NCBI GenBank assembly: GCA_051746665.1
Contig: JBNJFG010000009.1
Coordinates: forward strand, 1-48,992
DNA from: Halanaerobium sp051746665
GTDB lineage: Bacteria > Bacillota > Halanaerobiia > Halanaerobiales > Halanaerobiaceae
Length of the DNA: 48,992 nt
Direction: 5' to 3'
Positions 8,723 to 17,554 of this stretch are shown piece by piece. The translations under genes were made by a program, and so were the position numbers. Numbering within the stretch: position 1 is the stretch's first letter; each line of letters starts with the position of its first letter. Below the pieces are notes generated by a model, which saw only the letters and a program-made list of their open reading frames with translations, had not been told where the DNA came from and ran no database searches.

Positions 8723-8748
8723 TTCCTGATTTTCGGCTGCTGCAAAAT

Positions 8749-9447
8749 TTACCGCAATTCAATTTCAGTAACTTCAAATTTAGCTTCGTCAAATTCTGCT
8801 TCAGCTTCTTCTAGAGTTAAATAACTAAAACTTACTGTCATCATAAAATCCTCAAAATCTGCTAATTTTACAGACCCTGATTTTAATCCAGACTCTGCTA
8901 GATTCTCTGATTCTATTTTAATCATATCAATTTCTCTTCCACTTATCATTTCCTGGGTTCTTGTAAGCTTACCTTCAGAAGCAATTTTTTCTAGGTTTAA
9001 CTCCTCAAAGTTATAAAAAGGAAAGAAAATAGACTGAAGTATTTTATCTTTCATTGAGTTAGCCATTGCTGCTGGAATTTCTTGTTTATCCTGTGTCATT
9101 TTTACAATTTCACCATCATGGAGCCAAAAAGTCATTTGAGTGATTTGTGCTGTTTTGCTTGTTGAAGTTTTAATCAAAATTTTGTCTGCCTGAACATCAT
9201 TTACCTTTTCTTGACCCTGATACTGAAAATTAACGTCTATTTGTTGAATTTTTTCTCCGGCTTTGAAAGATGAAAAATTATATTCAAGTTTGTCAAAATT
9301 ATCAATTATATCCTGCAATTCTGTCGGAGTCTTTATTTTATCATAAGGGATTTCAGAACTTTCCTGAGCCAGAATTGAAGTCGGGGACAATCCTAAAATA
9401 ACAATTAGCAAAATAATTAACATTAGAAATTTCTTAAAACAAGTCAT
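8749..9447 (-). CDS. secreted protein of unknown function
   Basis: This 232-residue protein has a signal peptide (residues 1 to ~28, ending ILA) and a mature part of alternating strands. The segments TFWLHDGEIVKM and GREIDMIKIES recall the LolA-like or outer-membrane-lipoprotein-sorting fold, but no firm family can be named. The ATG lies 9 bases from AGGGGGA. It precedes the OmpA gene on the same strand by 99 bases with no terminator between them, so a shared role in the envelope is plausible. Confidence 0.7.
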   Translation of the reverse strand: MTCFKKFLMLIILLIVILGLSPTSILAQESSEIPYDKIKTPTELQDIIDNFDKLEYNFSSFKAGEKIQQIDVNFQYQGQEKVNDVQADKILIKTSTSKTAQITQMTFWLHDGEIVKMTQDKQEIPAAMANSMKDKILQSIFFPFYNFEELNLEKIASEGKLTRTQEMISGREIDMIKIESENLAESGLKSGSVKLADFEDFMMTVSFSYLTLEEAEAEFDEAKFEVTEIELR

Positions 9448-9637
9448 TTTTAATCTTCCCCCTTTAAATTTTAACTTAGTCTTATTCCTATTTGTATAAT
9501 TATAGATAAAGAAAATTATTCCTTTTATATAAATAAGATAAAATGTGAAATCTGTTTTATTTTAAAAATAATTCTTATCATATCTACAATAAATATTGGC
9601 AAGCAGCCAAGAAAAAAGTATTAAAACTTCTAAATTA

Positions 9638-9666
9638 TTGTTTTACTGGGTCTAAAATGATAAAAT
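9638..9666 (+). promoter_or_regulatory. candidate promoter for kptA
   Basis: TTGTTT at 9638-9643 and TAAAAT at 9661-9666 are separated by 17 bases and lie 40 bases ahead of the kptA start, a plausible sigma-70 type promoter. The rest of the divergent intergenic stretch 9448-9637 is A/T-rich and shows nothing else I can support. Confidence 0.35.
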
Positions 9667-9705
9667 TTAAGTAGTCAATTAATTTTGGGAGGTAGAAAGC
9701 AAAAA

Positions 9706-10251
9706 ATGAATAAAACTAAACTTTCTAAAACAGTCTCTTATATTTTGCGCCACCATCCTGAAGATTTTGATTTAAAACTGGCAGCAGATGCTTCAGTTAA
9801 AACAGCTGAATTGTTGGAGGCGTTAAAGAATAAGTTTAAGAATATAACAAAGTCAGATTTGATTCAGCTGGTCAAAAACGATCCTAAAGGTCGTTTCAGC
9901 TTTTTAGAGGATAGAAAAAGAATCAGAGCCAACTACGGCCACAGCATAGAAGGAGTTAATCCCGATTATCAGGCGGTCAAAGCTCCAGAGATTCTCTACC
10001 ATGGAACAAGACCTAAAGTTAAAGATAAAATACTGGCTGCCGGACTAAAGCCGATGGGCAGAAATTATGTTCACTTAAGTGTTGGAGTTAAAGAAGCAAA
10101 AAAGGTAGCCTTAAGGAGAACCACTGAGCCGATAATTTTTAAGGTAAAAGCCTTTAAAGCTTATCAAAATGGTCAGAAATTTTATAAAACTGCAGAAGAT
10201 ATTTACCTCACAGATGAGATTTCTGCAGAATATTTGTCATTATTAAATTAA
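9706..10251 (+). CDS. kptA: RNA 2'-phosphotransferase (KptA/Tpt1 family)
   Basis: Transfers an internal RNA 2'-phosphate to NAD, giving ADP-ribose 1'',2''-cyclic phosphate and nicotinamide. The 181 residues match bacterial KptA in length and order: LSKTVSYILRHHPEDF at the N-terminus, YHGTRPKVKDKILAAGL near residue 103, and NYVHLS near 124, with the conserved Arg and His residues present. The start is the ATG whose product begins MNKTKLSK; a TTG seven codons upstream overlaps the GGGAGG and is unlikely. Bacteria lack the tRNA-splicing pathway that makes this substrate in yeast, so the physiological RNA is unknown. Confidence 0.93.
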   Translation: MNKTKLSKTVSYILRHHPEDFDLKLAADASVKTAELLEALKNKFKNITKSDLIQLVKNDPKGRFSFLEDRKRIRANYGHSIEGVNPDYQAVKAPEILYHGTRPKVKDKILAAGLKPMGRNYVHLSVGVKEAKKVALRRTTEPIIFKVKAFKAYQNGQKFYKTAEDIYLTDEISAEYLSLLN

Positions 10252-10268
10252 CAAAGGAAGTGTAGTCT

Positions 10269-11183
10269 TTGATCTATTTACTTTTAGCAGTCTTATGCAG
10301 TTCTTCAATTGCCTTAATCTTTAAATTCAGTGAATCAAATAATTTAAATCGATATGTAGTAACCACGGCCAATTATTTTACTGCAGCCGCAGTTTCATTA
10401 TTTCTCATTTTTAATCAGGGAATTAAGTTTTTTGATTTTAATCAGAGCGATTTTAGAAACAATTTTAGCCGGGTTATATTTAAGGGAGAGGGATTATTTT
10501 CTGCTCAGTCCAGCCAGCAGTGGGCAACAGTAGTTGGCTTAACTGCAGGCATCTTTTTCTTTACTTCTTTTATCTATTATCAAAAAAGCGTGCGTGAAAA
10601 TGGAGCCAGCCTGGCCGGAACTTTTGGTAAGTTAGGAATTTTAATTCCGATGCTTTTTGCAATTATTATCTGGCAGGAATATCCGGAAGATTTGCAGTGG
10701 ATTGGAATTCTACTGGCCATTATTTCTATTGTGCTGGTTAATTTCCCATTTAATAAAAATTGGCGGCAGGCTCTGAGATTAAATTTAATATTCCTTTTTC
10801 TCTATGGAGGAATTGCAGAATTTAGCAATAAAATATTTCAAAAATATGCCCTGGTCGATTACAAAGTCTTATTTTTGTTCTGGGTTTTCTTTTCTGCTTT
10901 TCTAATCAGTTTTTTCTACAGTTTAAAAAAGGTTAAGCGTTTCCCTAAAAAATCGGAACTGCTAACCGGATTTGCAGTTGGAATTCCCAATCTATTTTCT
11001 TCATTCTTTTTAATCAGTGCTTTAAATTATCTCAAAACAGCAGTTGTTTTTCCAATTTTTAGTGCAGGAAGCATTGTCTTAATAACTGCAGCCGGATATC
11101 TATTTTTCGGTGAAAAACTGAAGACTAAAGAGTGGGCTTCAATTTTGATGACAGTAATAGCCTTAATTTTAATTAATATTTAA
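10269..11183 (+). CDS. DMT-superfamily (EamA-like) transporter
   Basis: A 304-residue polytopic membrane protein with about ten hydrophobic segments and two-fold EamA-like organisation; the second half begins near residue 175. Typical features include GTFGKLGILIPMLFAIIIWQE at the first repeat's end and the final LLITAAGYLFFGEKL-like segment. The substrate cannot be read from sequence; amino acids or nucleotide-sugar-like metabolites are usual. The start is a TTG about 8 bases after AAAGGAAG, in the position of the usual ATG. It begins 17 bases after kptA and is likely co-transcribed with it. Confidence 0.8.
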   Translation: MIYLLLAVLCSSSIALIFKFSESNNLNRYVVTTANYFTAAAVSLFLIFNQGIKFFDFNQSDFRNNFSRVIFKGEGLFSAQSSQQWATVVGLTAGIFFFTSFIYYQKSVRENGASLAGTFGKLGILIPMLFAIIIWQEYPEDLQWIGILLAIISIVLVNFPFNKNWRQALRLNLIFLFLYGGIAEFSNKIFQKYALVDYKVLFLFWVFFSAFLISFFYSLKKVKRFPKKSELLTGFAVGIPNLFSSFFLISALNYLKTAVVFPIFSAGSIVLITAAGYLFFGEKLKTKEWASILMTVIALILINI

Positions 11184-11297
11184 AGCTGATGGAATTCAAA
11201 AGAAGATAATATATAAAACAGAAGAGTAAATATGAGAAGTTTAAAAAGAGAACTTAAATCCTAAAAATAATTAAAAGATAGGAGCTATGACTATATA

Positions 11298-11798
11298 ATG
11301 AAAGAAATTTTTGAAAGAAGAAGTATTAGAAAATATAGATCTGAAAAAGTTGAAAAAGAAAAAATAAAAAAGATTGTTAAAGCTGGCTTTGCAGCACCTT
11401 CCTGTGGAAATCAGCGGATAAGCCATTTTATAATTATAAAAGATAAAGCGATACTAAATAGTATTGCTGATATACATGGTTATGCGGAGGCACTTAGAGA
11501 AGCTGATACTGCTGTAGCGGTCTGTGCAAATTTAGAAGAAGAGCTTTATCAAGGTTTTTGGGTTCAGGATTGTGCTGCTGCAGCTGAAAATATGCTGACA
11601 GAAGCAGTTCATTTGGGCTTAGGAGCTGTCTGGCTTGGAGTTTATCCTAAAGAGAGAATTATAAAACATGTAAATTCTATTTTAGAAATTCCTGAAAAAG
11701 TAAAAGTTCTTTCTATAATCTCCCTCGGTTATCCAGCAGAAGAAAAAGAAGCTTCAGATAGATATATAGAAGCTAAAGTGCATTTTGATAAATGGTAG
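11298..11798 (+). CDS. nitroreductase family protein
   Basis: A 166-residue FMN-dependent oxidoreductase of the short nitroreductase type. Visible features are the FMN-phosphate-binding RRSIRKYR at residues 7-14, APSCGNQR near 34-41 and the GLGAVWLGVYP motif near 112-122. Members use NAD(P)H to reduce nitro compounds, quinones or flavins, and anaerobes usually carry several; the substrate here is unknown. The start is the ATG at 11298. The upstream AGGAGC is 15 bases away, so initiation may be weak. No neighbour suggests a pathway. Confidence 0.88.
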   Translation: MKEIFERRSIRKYRSEKVEKEKIKKIVKAGFAAPSCGNQRISHFIIIKDKAILNSIADIHGYAEALREADTAVAVCANLEEELYQGFWVQDCAAAAENMLTEAVHLGLGAVWLGVYPKERIIKHVNSILEIPEKVKVLSIISLGYPAEEKEASDRYIEAKVHFDKW

Positions 11799-11939
11799 TG
11801 TGAACCTCACCATCAAATCCATAGCTTAGATAGAGTCTTCTAAGCAGTTTTCGATAAATAACTTCAAAACTTATATTTTAACTTTCTGCAGAATAGAGCT
11901 GACAGCAATTAGTTAACTTTAAGGAGGATAAAATCAATT

Positions 11940-12905
11940 ATGGGGACTATAAAAATTTTAGCAGCAGAATCACTTGGTGTCAGAGCCTTATGCTGTCTGA
12001 TAGAAAAAGAAGAACAAAAAATTTTAATTGACCCCGGAATTTCTCTGGGTTATACCCGACATGGACTACTGCCACATCCGATCCAGATAGCAGTAGATGA
12101 AATTATAAGAGGTGAAATTATAAAAGAACTAAAGGGTGCTACAGATTTGGTATTCAGCCACTTTCATGGTGATCATATACCTTTTAAAAATGCCAATGTC
12201 TATCAGCTTAAGCTAAGTCAGGTAAAGAAATATCTCAAAGATATCAATATTTGGTCTAAATCTGCAGAAGATGAATCAGATAAATTTCAGGAACGAGCCT
12301 GGGATCTTAAGTTTAATTCTAATCATTTTACTGAGGCTGAAGCTCAAACTATTGGTGATCTCAGTTTTTCTGAGCCAGTTTTTCACGGAGAAAAAGATTC
12401 TTTTCTGGGTCAGGTAATGATGACTAAAATTAAACTAAAGAATAAAGTCTTTGTTCATGCCTCTGATATTCAGTTTCTATATACTCCCACAATTAAAAAG
12501 TTAATTAAGCTGCAGCCAGATATTGTAATTTCCAGTGGACCTCCACTTTATCTTTCTCATATTGATCAAAAAATGGCTGCAGAAGCAGCAGAAAATATAC
12601 TTCTTTTAAGCAGTAAAGTTGAAACTTTAATTATAGACCATCATCTGCTGCGTTCAGAAGCAGGACTTAGATATCTTAGAGAATTAAATAATAAATCTAA
12701 TAATCAAATTATTTCTGCAGCAGATTTCATGGGACTTAATCCCTGTTTATTGGAAGCAAGAAGAGAAGAACTATATGACAAATTTCCAGTTACTGCTGAT
12801 TGGCATCAGCAATATGAAGCTGGTCTGGTAGATACTAAAGATTATTTATTTCAGGCTAGAGAAAAAATTTCAAATTTTGAAGAATTATATAAATTTATTT
12901 CTTAA
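11940..12905 (+). CDS. MBL-fold metallohydrolase, UPF0282 type
   Basis: This 321-residue cytosolic protein has the metallo-beta-lactamase fold. The N-terminal ILAAESLGVRALC segment resembles the UPF0282 family known from archaea and clostridia. The metal-binding HFHGDH is near residue 73, and later ligands are in VHASDIQ and IIDHH. The substrate is not known. The ATG follows AAGGAGGAT at 12 bases. The next gene, 23 bases on, is a second and unrelated MBL-fold enzyme, so the two probably form an operon. Confidence 0.8.
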   Translation: MGTIKILAAESLGVRALCCLIEKEEQKILIDPGISLGYTRHGLLPHPIQIAVDEIIRGEIIKELKGATDLVFSHFHGDHIPFKNANVYQLKLSQVKKYLKDINIWSKSAEDESDKFQERAWDLKFNSNHFTEAEAQTIGDLSFSEPVFHGEKDSFLGQVMMTKIKLKNKVFVHASDIQFLYTPTIKKLIKLQPDIVISSGPPLYLSHIDQKMAAEAAENILLLSSKVETLIIDHHLLRSEAGLRYLRELNNKSNNQIISAADFMGLNPCLLEARREELYDKFPVTADWHQQYEAGLVDTKDYLFQAREKISNFEELYKFIS

Positions 12906-12928
12906 ATATATTCAAAAAAGGTGATAAA

Positions 12929-13765
12929 ATGAAATTAAAAGTTTTAGTTGAAAATAATACCTTAATTGACCGCTACTTTAGAGGAGAACCAGGTGTTTCC
13001 TATTATCTTGAAGCTGATGATAAAAAAATATTATTTGATACCGGTTATTCTGATCTTTTTATAGAAAACGCTAAAAAAATGGATATAGATCTATTAGATT
13101 TAGATTATCTTGTACTTTCCCACAGCCATCTTGATCACAGCTGGGGTTTGCAACATTTAATTCAGTTTTATACTGAAGCCCAAATTGAAAACAAAAAATA
13201 TAAAAAGCCTATACTAGTGACCCATCCTGAAACTTTTGCTTCCAGAAAGGTAGCAGGAATTGATCAGATTGGATCTTTGATCTCTAAGAAAAGAGCTGCT
13301 CATCATTTTGATTTAAATTTAAGTAGAAAATATCTTCAGCTGACTGAGAATCTAGTTTTTTTAGGTGAGATTGAGAGAAATAATAATTTTGAAGCTCAAA
13401 ACCCGATCGGAAAAGTTATGATCAACGGTAAAGAAAAAGCTGATTATATAATTGAAGATTCTGCCTTAGCTTATCAGACTTCCGAGGGGCTAATAATTAT
13501 CACCGGCTGCTCTCATGCTGGGATCTGTAATATCATTGAACAGGCAAAAAATATTTTTAAAGATGATAGAATTATTGATGTAATTGGTGGTTTTCACCTG
13601 CAGAATCCTTCCAAAAAGCAGCTGGAAGGAACAAAATCTTACTTTGAAAATCTTAAACCTAAAGTTGTTCACGCATCTCACTGCACTGATCTGCAGTCTA
13701 AAATAGAATTGGCTCAGGTAGTAGAAATTAAAGAAGTTGGGGTAGGACTGGAATTGAATTATTAA
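12929..13765 (+). CDS. MBL-fold metallohydrolase (dihydropterin synthase-like, MJ0301 type)
   Basis: A 278-residue metallo-beta-lactamase fold protein with LFDTGYS near residue 35 and the HSHLDH metal motif near 65-70. GCSHAGICN (about 192) and GGFHLQN (about 217) are typical of the group that includes the archaeal enzyme of tetrahydromethanopterin synthesis. The bacterium shows no methanopterin pathway here, so that specific activity should not be assumed. The start follows AAGGTGAT, the preferred ribosome binding site in this genome. Confidence 0.82.
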   Translation: MKLKVLVENNTLIDRYFRGEPGVSYYLEADDKKILFDTGYSDLFIENAKKMDIDLLDLDYLVLSHSHLDHSWGLQHLIQFYTEAQIENKKYKKPILVTHPETFASRKVAGIDQIGSLISKKRAAHHFDLNLSRKYLQLTENLVFLGEIERNNNFEAQNPIGKVMINGKEKADYIIEDSALAYQTSEGLIIITGCSHAGICNIIEQAKNIFKDDRIIDVIGGFHLQNPSKKQLEGTKSYFENLKPKVVHASHCTDLQSKIELAQVVEIKEVGVGLELNY

Positions 13766-13829
13766 ATTTATTTAAAACCACCTCAAGATTTCCAAAACTA
13801 TTATATTTATTATTCAAAGGGTTGATAAA

Positions 13830-14066
13830 ATGCTGACAATTAAATGTGCTAAATGTAAAACAAAACTTTTTAAATATAAAAAAATTGGTCAGGGTAGAGT
13901 TCTCCGCTGCTGGAAGTCTAAAATAACAAGGCTTTATGATGGAAAAGTTAAGGGGAAAAACTTTATCTGTGGAAATTGTGGTAATATCATAGCAGAAATC
14001 AAAGATGACCGTCTTGATATGAATAATAATAGCTTTACTTATAGCGGCACCAAAATTAGCAATTAA
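13830..14066 (+). CDS. small zinc-ribbon protein
   Basis: A 78-residue protein with two CxxC pairs, CAKCKTK near residue 6 and CGNCGNI near residue 47, which should form a single structural zinc ribbon. The intervening stretch is rich in Lys and Arg, which hints at nucleic-acid contact. No family can be named. The ATG follows AGGGTTGAT. The 123 bases after it carry no further gene. Confidence 0.7.
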   Translation: MLTIKCAKCKTKLFKYKKIGQGRVLRCWKSKITRLYDGKVKGKNFICGNCGNIIAEIKDDRLDMNNNSFTYSGTKISN

Positions 14067-14189
14067 TAATTCAATAGAATATTATAGTTTTTTAAGAATT
14101 TGAGGAAAACAATTAATAGAAGCATAAGTTTTGGGATGTGATCAAGATTTTTAAAACAAACTTAAATAACAAGCTGCAGGGTGTTAAAA

Positions 14190-14918
14190 ATGAATAGAAT
14201 AAAACTTAAAAATCAAGAATATGAATTTAAAATAATTCGAAGTAATCGAAAAACAATAGGAATTATAGTTAATGCCGATCAGGAATTGACTGTTAGATCT
14301 CCTAAGAAAACTTCGATCAGACAAATAAAGTCTTTATTGAGCAAAAAAGAAGACTGGATTATAAAAAAACTATCTAAATTGTCTGAAATCAAAGCGCCAC
14401 CTTCAGCAAAAGAATTTATAAGTGGTGATAATTTTCTTTACCTGGGTAAGGAATACAGGCTAAAGCTTATAACAGAGCCTAATTTAAAACAGTTTAAAGT
14501 TGAATTAGAAAAGAATAAGTTACTAGTTCACTTGCCTTTTAAGCTTAAGGATAAAAAAGAAAGAAAAGATGCAGTTAGAGACCGTCTAATCAGCTGGTAT
14601 CGCAGCCAGGCTAAATTGAAAATCAATGAGTTAATTAACATTCATAAAAGAAGCTTAGAGGTTGAACCAAATAAGATAGTAATCAAAAAACAGAAAAAAC
14701 GCTGGGGCAGCTGCAGCAGTAAAAAGAATCTAAATTTTAACTGGAAAATTATAATGGCACCGCCAGCAGTAATCGAATATCTGGTAGTTCATGAGTTGGT
14801 ACATTTAATTCATCCCAATCATGCAAAAGTTTTCTGGCAGACTGTAGCAGAATTGATCCCAAATTATGAAGAACAAAAAGAGTGGCTTCGTATTAATGGG
14901 AGAAGGCTTATTATATAA
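14190..14918 (+). CDS. YgjP-like (DUF45, WLM-type) zinc metallopeptidase
   Basis: A 242-residue member of the YgjP/SprT-like gluzincin family. The zinc-binding HELVH lies in VVHELVHLIHPNHAKVFW near the C-terminus, with the third-ligand region following. Upstream is the family hallmark KKRWGSCSSKKNLNFNW. The N-terminus has the usual VRSPKKTS segment. The start is the ATG giving MNRIKLKN, 6-7 bases after AGGGTG; a GTG three codons upstream falls inside that ribosome binding site. In some genomes this family travels with restriction modules, but no such partner is adjacent here. Confidence 0.88.
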   Translation: MNRIKLKNQEYEFKIIRSNRKTIGIIVNADQELTVRSPKKTSIRQIKSLLSKKEDWIIKKLSKLSEIKAPPSAKEFISGDNFLYLGKEYRLKLITEPNLKQFKVELEKNKLLVHLPFKLKDKKERKDAVRDRLISWYRSQAKLKINELINIHKRSLEVEPNKIVIKKQKKRWGSCSSKKNLNFNWKIIMAPPAVIEYLVVHELVHLIHPNHAKVFWQTVAELIPNYEEQKEWLRINGRRLII

Positions 14919-15000
14919 ACAAGATAAGAGCTGAAATTATGCTGCACTCTGCCGCTGTGGTGAATCAAGAATTAAATATAATAAATTAGGAGGAGAAAAA

Positions 15001-15303
15001 ATGGTTATTGCAGAATTAACAGTTGTACCACTGGGTACAGAAAGCACAAGTTTAAGCAGCTATGTTGCTGGCTGCCATCAGGTTTTAAAAAATCAAGATA
15101 TAGTTAAATACAGATTGACTCCAATGGGAACTATTTTAGAAGGAGAGCTTGATGATATTTTTGAAATCACTAAAAAAATGCATGAGGTTCCTTTTGAGAA
15201 TGATGCTTTTAGAGTTATTACTAATTTAAAAATTGATGATCGACGCGATAAAGAAGCAGCCATGGATAAAAAAATTAATTCAGTCGAAAAGAAACTTAAA
15301 TAA
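15001..15303 (+). CDS. MTH1187 family thiamine-binding protein
   Basis: This 100-residue protein matches the MTH1187/YkoF-like fold. The N-terminal AELTVVPLGT strand, the YRLTPMGTILEGE segment near residue 37 and the helix of MHEVPFENDAFRVIT are characteristic. Family members bind thiamine or related pyrimidines, probably as small carriers or sensors. No thiamine transporter or biosynthesis gene is adjacent. The ATG follows AGGAGGAG with ideal spacing. Confidence 0.88.
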   Translation: MVIAELTVVPLGTESTSLSSYVAGCHQVLKNQDIVKYRLTPMGTILEGELDDIFEITKKMHEVPFENDAFRVITNLKIDDRRDKEAAMDKKINSVEKKLK

Positions 15304-15369
15304 TTGCAGATATTTAAGAAAATATAATAATGGCAAACAAATAAAAAATGCATTCTAAGGAGTAAAAAA

Positions 15370-15744
15370 ATGTCTGATTTTAAACTGCAGCACTTAATAA
15401 CAACCGGAGCCAGAGAGGCAGAAATGATAGAAGCTCTGCTAAATGATAATAATATTGAGGTCATTGTGCGCCATGATGAATTTGGTGGCTATAGCATGAT
15501 TTATATGGGTTATTCGGCTTATAATATTGAACTCTATGTTGCAGAAAATAATTATAAGCAGGCAAAAGAGCTTTTGAAAGATTTAAATATAGAAAGTCAA
15601 AATCAGGATGATAATAACATTTTAGTTTCAGACGATATAAGTAATGACGAAAAGGATAAAAGTATTTCTTTTTATCTGGCTCAAATTGCAAAAATAATTA
15701 TAATTCTCTACCTACTTTTAAATCTTATTGCTTTGATTTTTTAA
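15370..15744 (+). CDS. DUF2007 domain protein with a C-terminal membrane anchor
   Basis: A 124-residue protein. Residues 1 to ~75 form a DUF2007 (putative signal-transducing, ferredoxin-like) domain, with AREAEMIEALLNDNNIEV and YNIELYVAENNYKQAKELL. An acidic linker follows (about 76-97). A hydrophobic helix near 100-124 ends the protein and should anchor it in the inner membrane with the domain in the cytoplasm. The function of DUF2007 is unknown. The ribosome binding site is AAGGAG. Confidence 0.78.
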   Translation: MSDFKLQHLITTGAREAEMIEALLNDNNIEVIVRHDEFGGYSMIYMGYSAYNIELYVAENNYKQAKELLKDLNIESQNQDDNNILVSDDISNDEKDKSISFYLAQIAKIIIILYLLLNLIALIF

Positions 15745-15771
15745 TATAATTAAACTAGGGAGGTAATAAAA

Positions 15772-16074
15772 ATGATTAAACATATTGTAATGTGGGAATT
15801 CAAGGAGTCTGCTGCAGGAAACAAGAAAGAAAAGAATATTGAGTTAGCAGCAGAGAAACTGCGCTCACTTAAAGATTTAGTTGAACAGATTAAGTTTTTA
15901 GAAGTAGGTAAAAATATTAATCAGAGTGAAGCAGCTTATGAGCTTGTTTTAATAACTGAATTTGAAAGTCTTTCTGATCTTGATCAGTATCAAATCCATC
16001 CAGAGCACGAAAAGGTTAAAGATTTTATAGGAGAAGTAGCTGCTAAAAGAGTTTTAGTTGATTACGAGAAATAA
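15772..16074 (+). CDS. Dabb family (stress-responsive alpha/beta barrel) protein
   Basis: A 100-residue protein with the ferredoxin-like alpha+beta fold of the Dabb family. MIKHIVMWEFKESA at the N-terminus, YELVLITEFESLSDLDQYQIHPEHEKVKDF in the second half and the closing KRVLVDYEK are hallmark segments. Members form dimers; most have no known substrate. The ATG follows GGGAGGTAA, 28 bases after the DUF2007 gene. Confidence 0.9.
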   Translation: MIKHIVMWEFKESAAGNKKEKNIELAAEKLRSLKDLVEQIKFLEVGKNINQSEAAYELVLITEFESLSDLDQYQIHPEHEKVKDFIGEVAAKRVLVDYEK

Positions 16075-16093
16075 GAGCTGAGAAGGTGATTAG

Positions 16094-16195
16094 ATGAAAG
16101 ATAAAAGGAGGGATTGTCATGTTTTATTTATTATTAATAGTTACCTTTCTGGTCGCTTTATTGGTCTGTTACATTGTCAGCAGATTATTCAATGA
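16094..16195 (+). CDS. possible 33-residue leader peptide overlapping the next gene
   Basis: The frame begins MKDKRRDCH after GAAGGTGAT, contains the AAAGGAGGGA of the next gene, and overlaps that gene by 77 bases in a different frame. The arrangement mirrors the one at 142-204. It has no homology I recognise and may be chance, but its ribosome binding site is better than many real ones here. Confidence 0.25.
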   Translation: MKDKRRDCHVLFIINSYLSGRFIGLLHCQQIIQ

Positions 16196-16514
16196 TTCAA
16201 TTTATAAGATATTGCAATTAATTGTTCCAGAAGCAATTAATGAAGCCTGGCTTAAATATATTAAGTTTGCCATTTATGTTGTTGGTATTTCAGGTGGTGT
16301 CAGGGTCTGGGATTTAGAAAAATATATCACTTCCCGATATGATAATCGGGAGATTGTGCAGCTAACAACTGAACGCTGGACTTTAGAAATCTATAGAACT
16401 TTAATCGGCTCTCTACAGAGTATTGCCACTGTCCTGCTGATCTTTTTTGTTTTTACCTTGATTGCCTATGTTGTTCTGAGAATCTTTTCTTCAAAAAATG
16501 AAAAAAATAGTTGA
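16119..16514 (+). CDS. small membrane protein of unknown function
   Basis: This 131-residue protein has one strong hydrophobic helix at residues 2-22, a weaker amphipathic or membrane segment near 45-62 and a third helix near 98-123. A polar section with YITSRYDNREIV lies between the last two. It could be a small integral membrane protein with a re-entrant segment. The ribosome binding site AAAGGAGGG is strong. Its stop codon abuts the first base of the truncated M42 peptidase sequence, which suggests a deletion joined the two. Confidence 0.65.
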   Translation: MFYLLLIVTFLVALLVCYIVSRLFNDSIYKILQLIVPEAINEAWLKYIKFAIYVVGISGGVRVWDLEKYITSRYDNREIVQLTTERWTLEIYRTLIGSLQSIATVLLIFFVFTLIAYVVLRIFSSKNEKNS

Positions 16515-17369
16515 GATTATTTAAATTACAAAAATGGCAGTTTAAAATTTGTTAATTTAGGTCGCTGGTTTCCACAGAATATTCCGGCTCATAAAGTTAG
16601 AATTAGAAATAGTGAAGGTCAATACATCAAAGGGATTGTTGCTTCTAAACCACCTCATTTTATGAAAGCTGAAGAAAAAGATAAGCTGATTGGAATAGAT
16701 GAGATGATAATTGATATAGGTGCTTCCTCTAAAAAAGAAACAGTTGAAGATTATAAGATTGAAGTTGGAGCTCCTATTGTACCAGATGTTGATTTTGAAT
16801 TCGATCAAGAGCGTGAAATAATGATGGGTAAGGCTTTTGATAATCGTCTGGGAACAGCAGCTGTGTTAGATCTTTTAAATGAACTAAGTGCTGAAGAGCT
16901 TGATCTTAATTTAGTGGGAAGTCTTTCAGCGCAAGAAGAAGTTGGAACAAGAGGAGCTGAGGTTACTTCTAGAAAAATAAAAGCTGATATAGCAATTGCT
17001 TTTGAAGGAACTCCAGCTGATGATACATTTAGAGATCAATATGATGCTCAATCTGTTTTAAAAAAAGGGCCTCAGATCAGACATCGAGATATATCCATAA
17101 TTGCAAACCCCAGATTTATTAAATTTGCCAGAGAGATTGCTAAAAAACATCAAATACCATTTCAGGATGCTGTCCGAATTGGCGGAGGAAATGATGGGGC
17201 AAAAATTACTTTGAGCAATTATTCTGTACCGACAATTGTTATAGGTGTACCGGTACGTTATGCCCATACACATTATTCTATTTCAGCATACAAAGACTAT
17301 GAAAATACTATTAGCTGGGCAGCTGAAATTATCAGGGCTTTAGATTCAAAGATCATAAATGAATTTTAA
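16515..17369 (+). pseudogene. M42 family aminopeptidase missing its N-terminus
   Basis: The sequence from 16515 reads in one frame as an M42 (FrvX/glutamyl aminopeptidase-like) peptidase, from LKFVNLGRWFPQN through to the end. Present are SKPPHFM, the metal-binding AFDNRLG, the EE of QEEVGTRGA and the HTHYS ligand near the C-terminus. Missing are the first ~65 residues, which in the family hold the AHMDEIG metal-binding His and catalytic Asp. A TGA, also the stop of the preceding gene, sits directly before the homologous part. The first usable start is ATG 16662, which would give 235 residues instead of ~340-360. Without the first zinc ligand the product should be inactive. Confidence 0.8.
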
Positions 17370-17450
17370 TAATCTAAATTAGCAGGTGAAAGCGAAACCT
17401 TTAGCTGTAGGCTGAAAAATCAAACTCACCCTCCACTTAACATTTTAACC

Positions 17451-17479
17451 TTGACTTAAAAATAATATTACAATATAAT
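17451..17479 (+). promoter_or_regulatory. strong sigma-70 type promoter ahead of the transporter/Etf/dehydrogenase genes
   Basis: TTGACT at 17451-17456 and TATAAT at 17474-17479 are separated by exactly 17 bases. Transcription would begin near 17486, leaving a leader of about 70 bases. The stretch 17370-17450 contains weak complementary arms (aggtga and tcacc) but no riboswitch I recognise. Confidence 0.75.
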
Positions 17480-17554
17480 AAAAACGACTTTATCTCATTA
17501 AAGTGCAAAATTAAATATTAGACACAACAAAAAACTAGTAAAGGAGAATGAGTA

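Noticed and set aside
11799..11939. Regulatory element in the spacer before the UPF0282 gene
   Set aside because: Only short A/T-rich sequence and a ribosome binding site are visible; no hairpin with a T-run.
17370..17450. Possible riboswitch or T-box ahead of the YkvI gene
   Set aside because: Weak complementary arms exist, but no conserved aptamer or T-box motif is present. Only the promoter downstream is supported.
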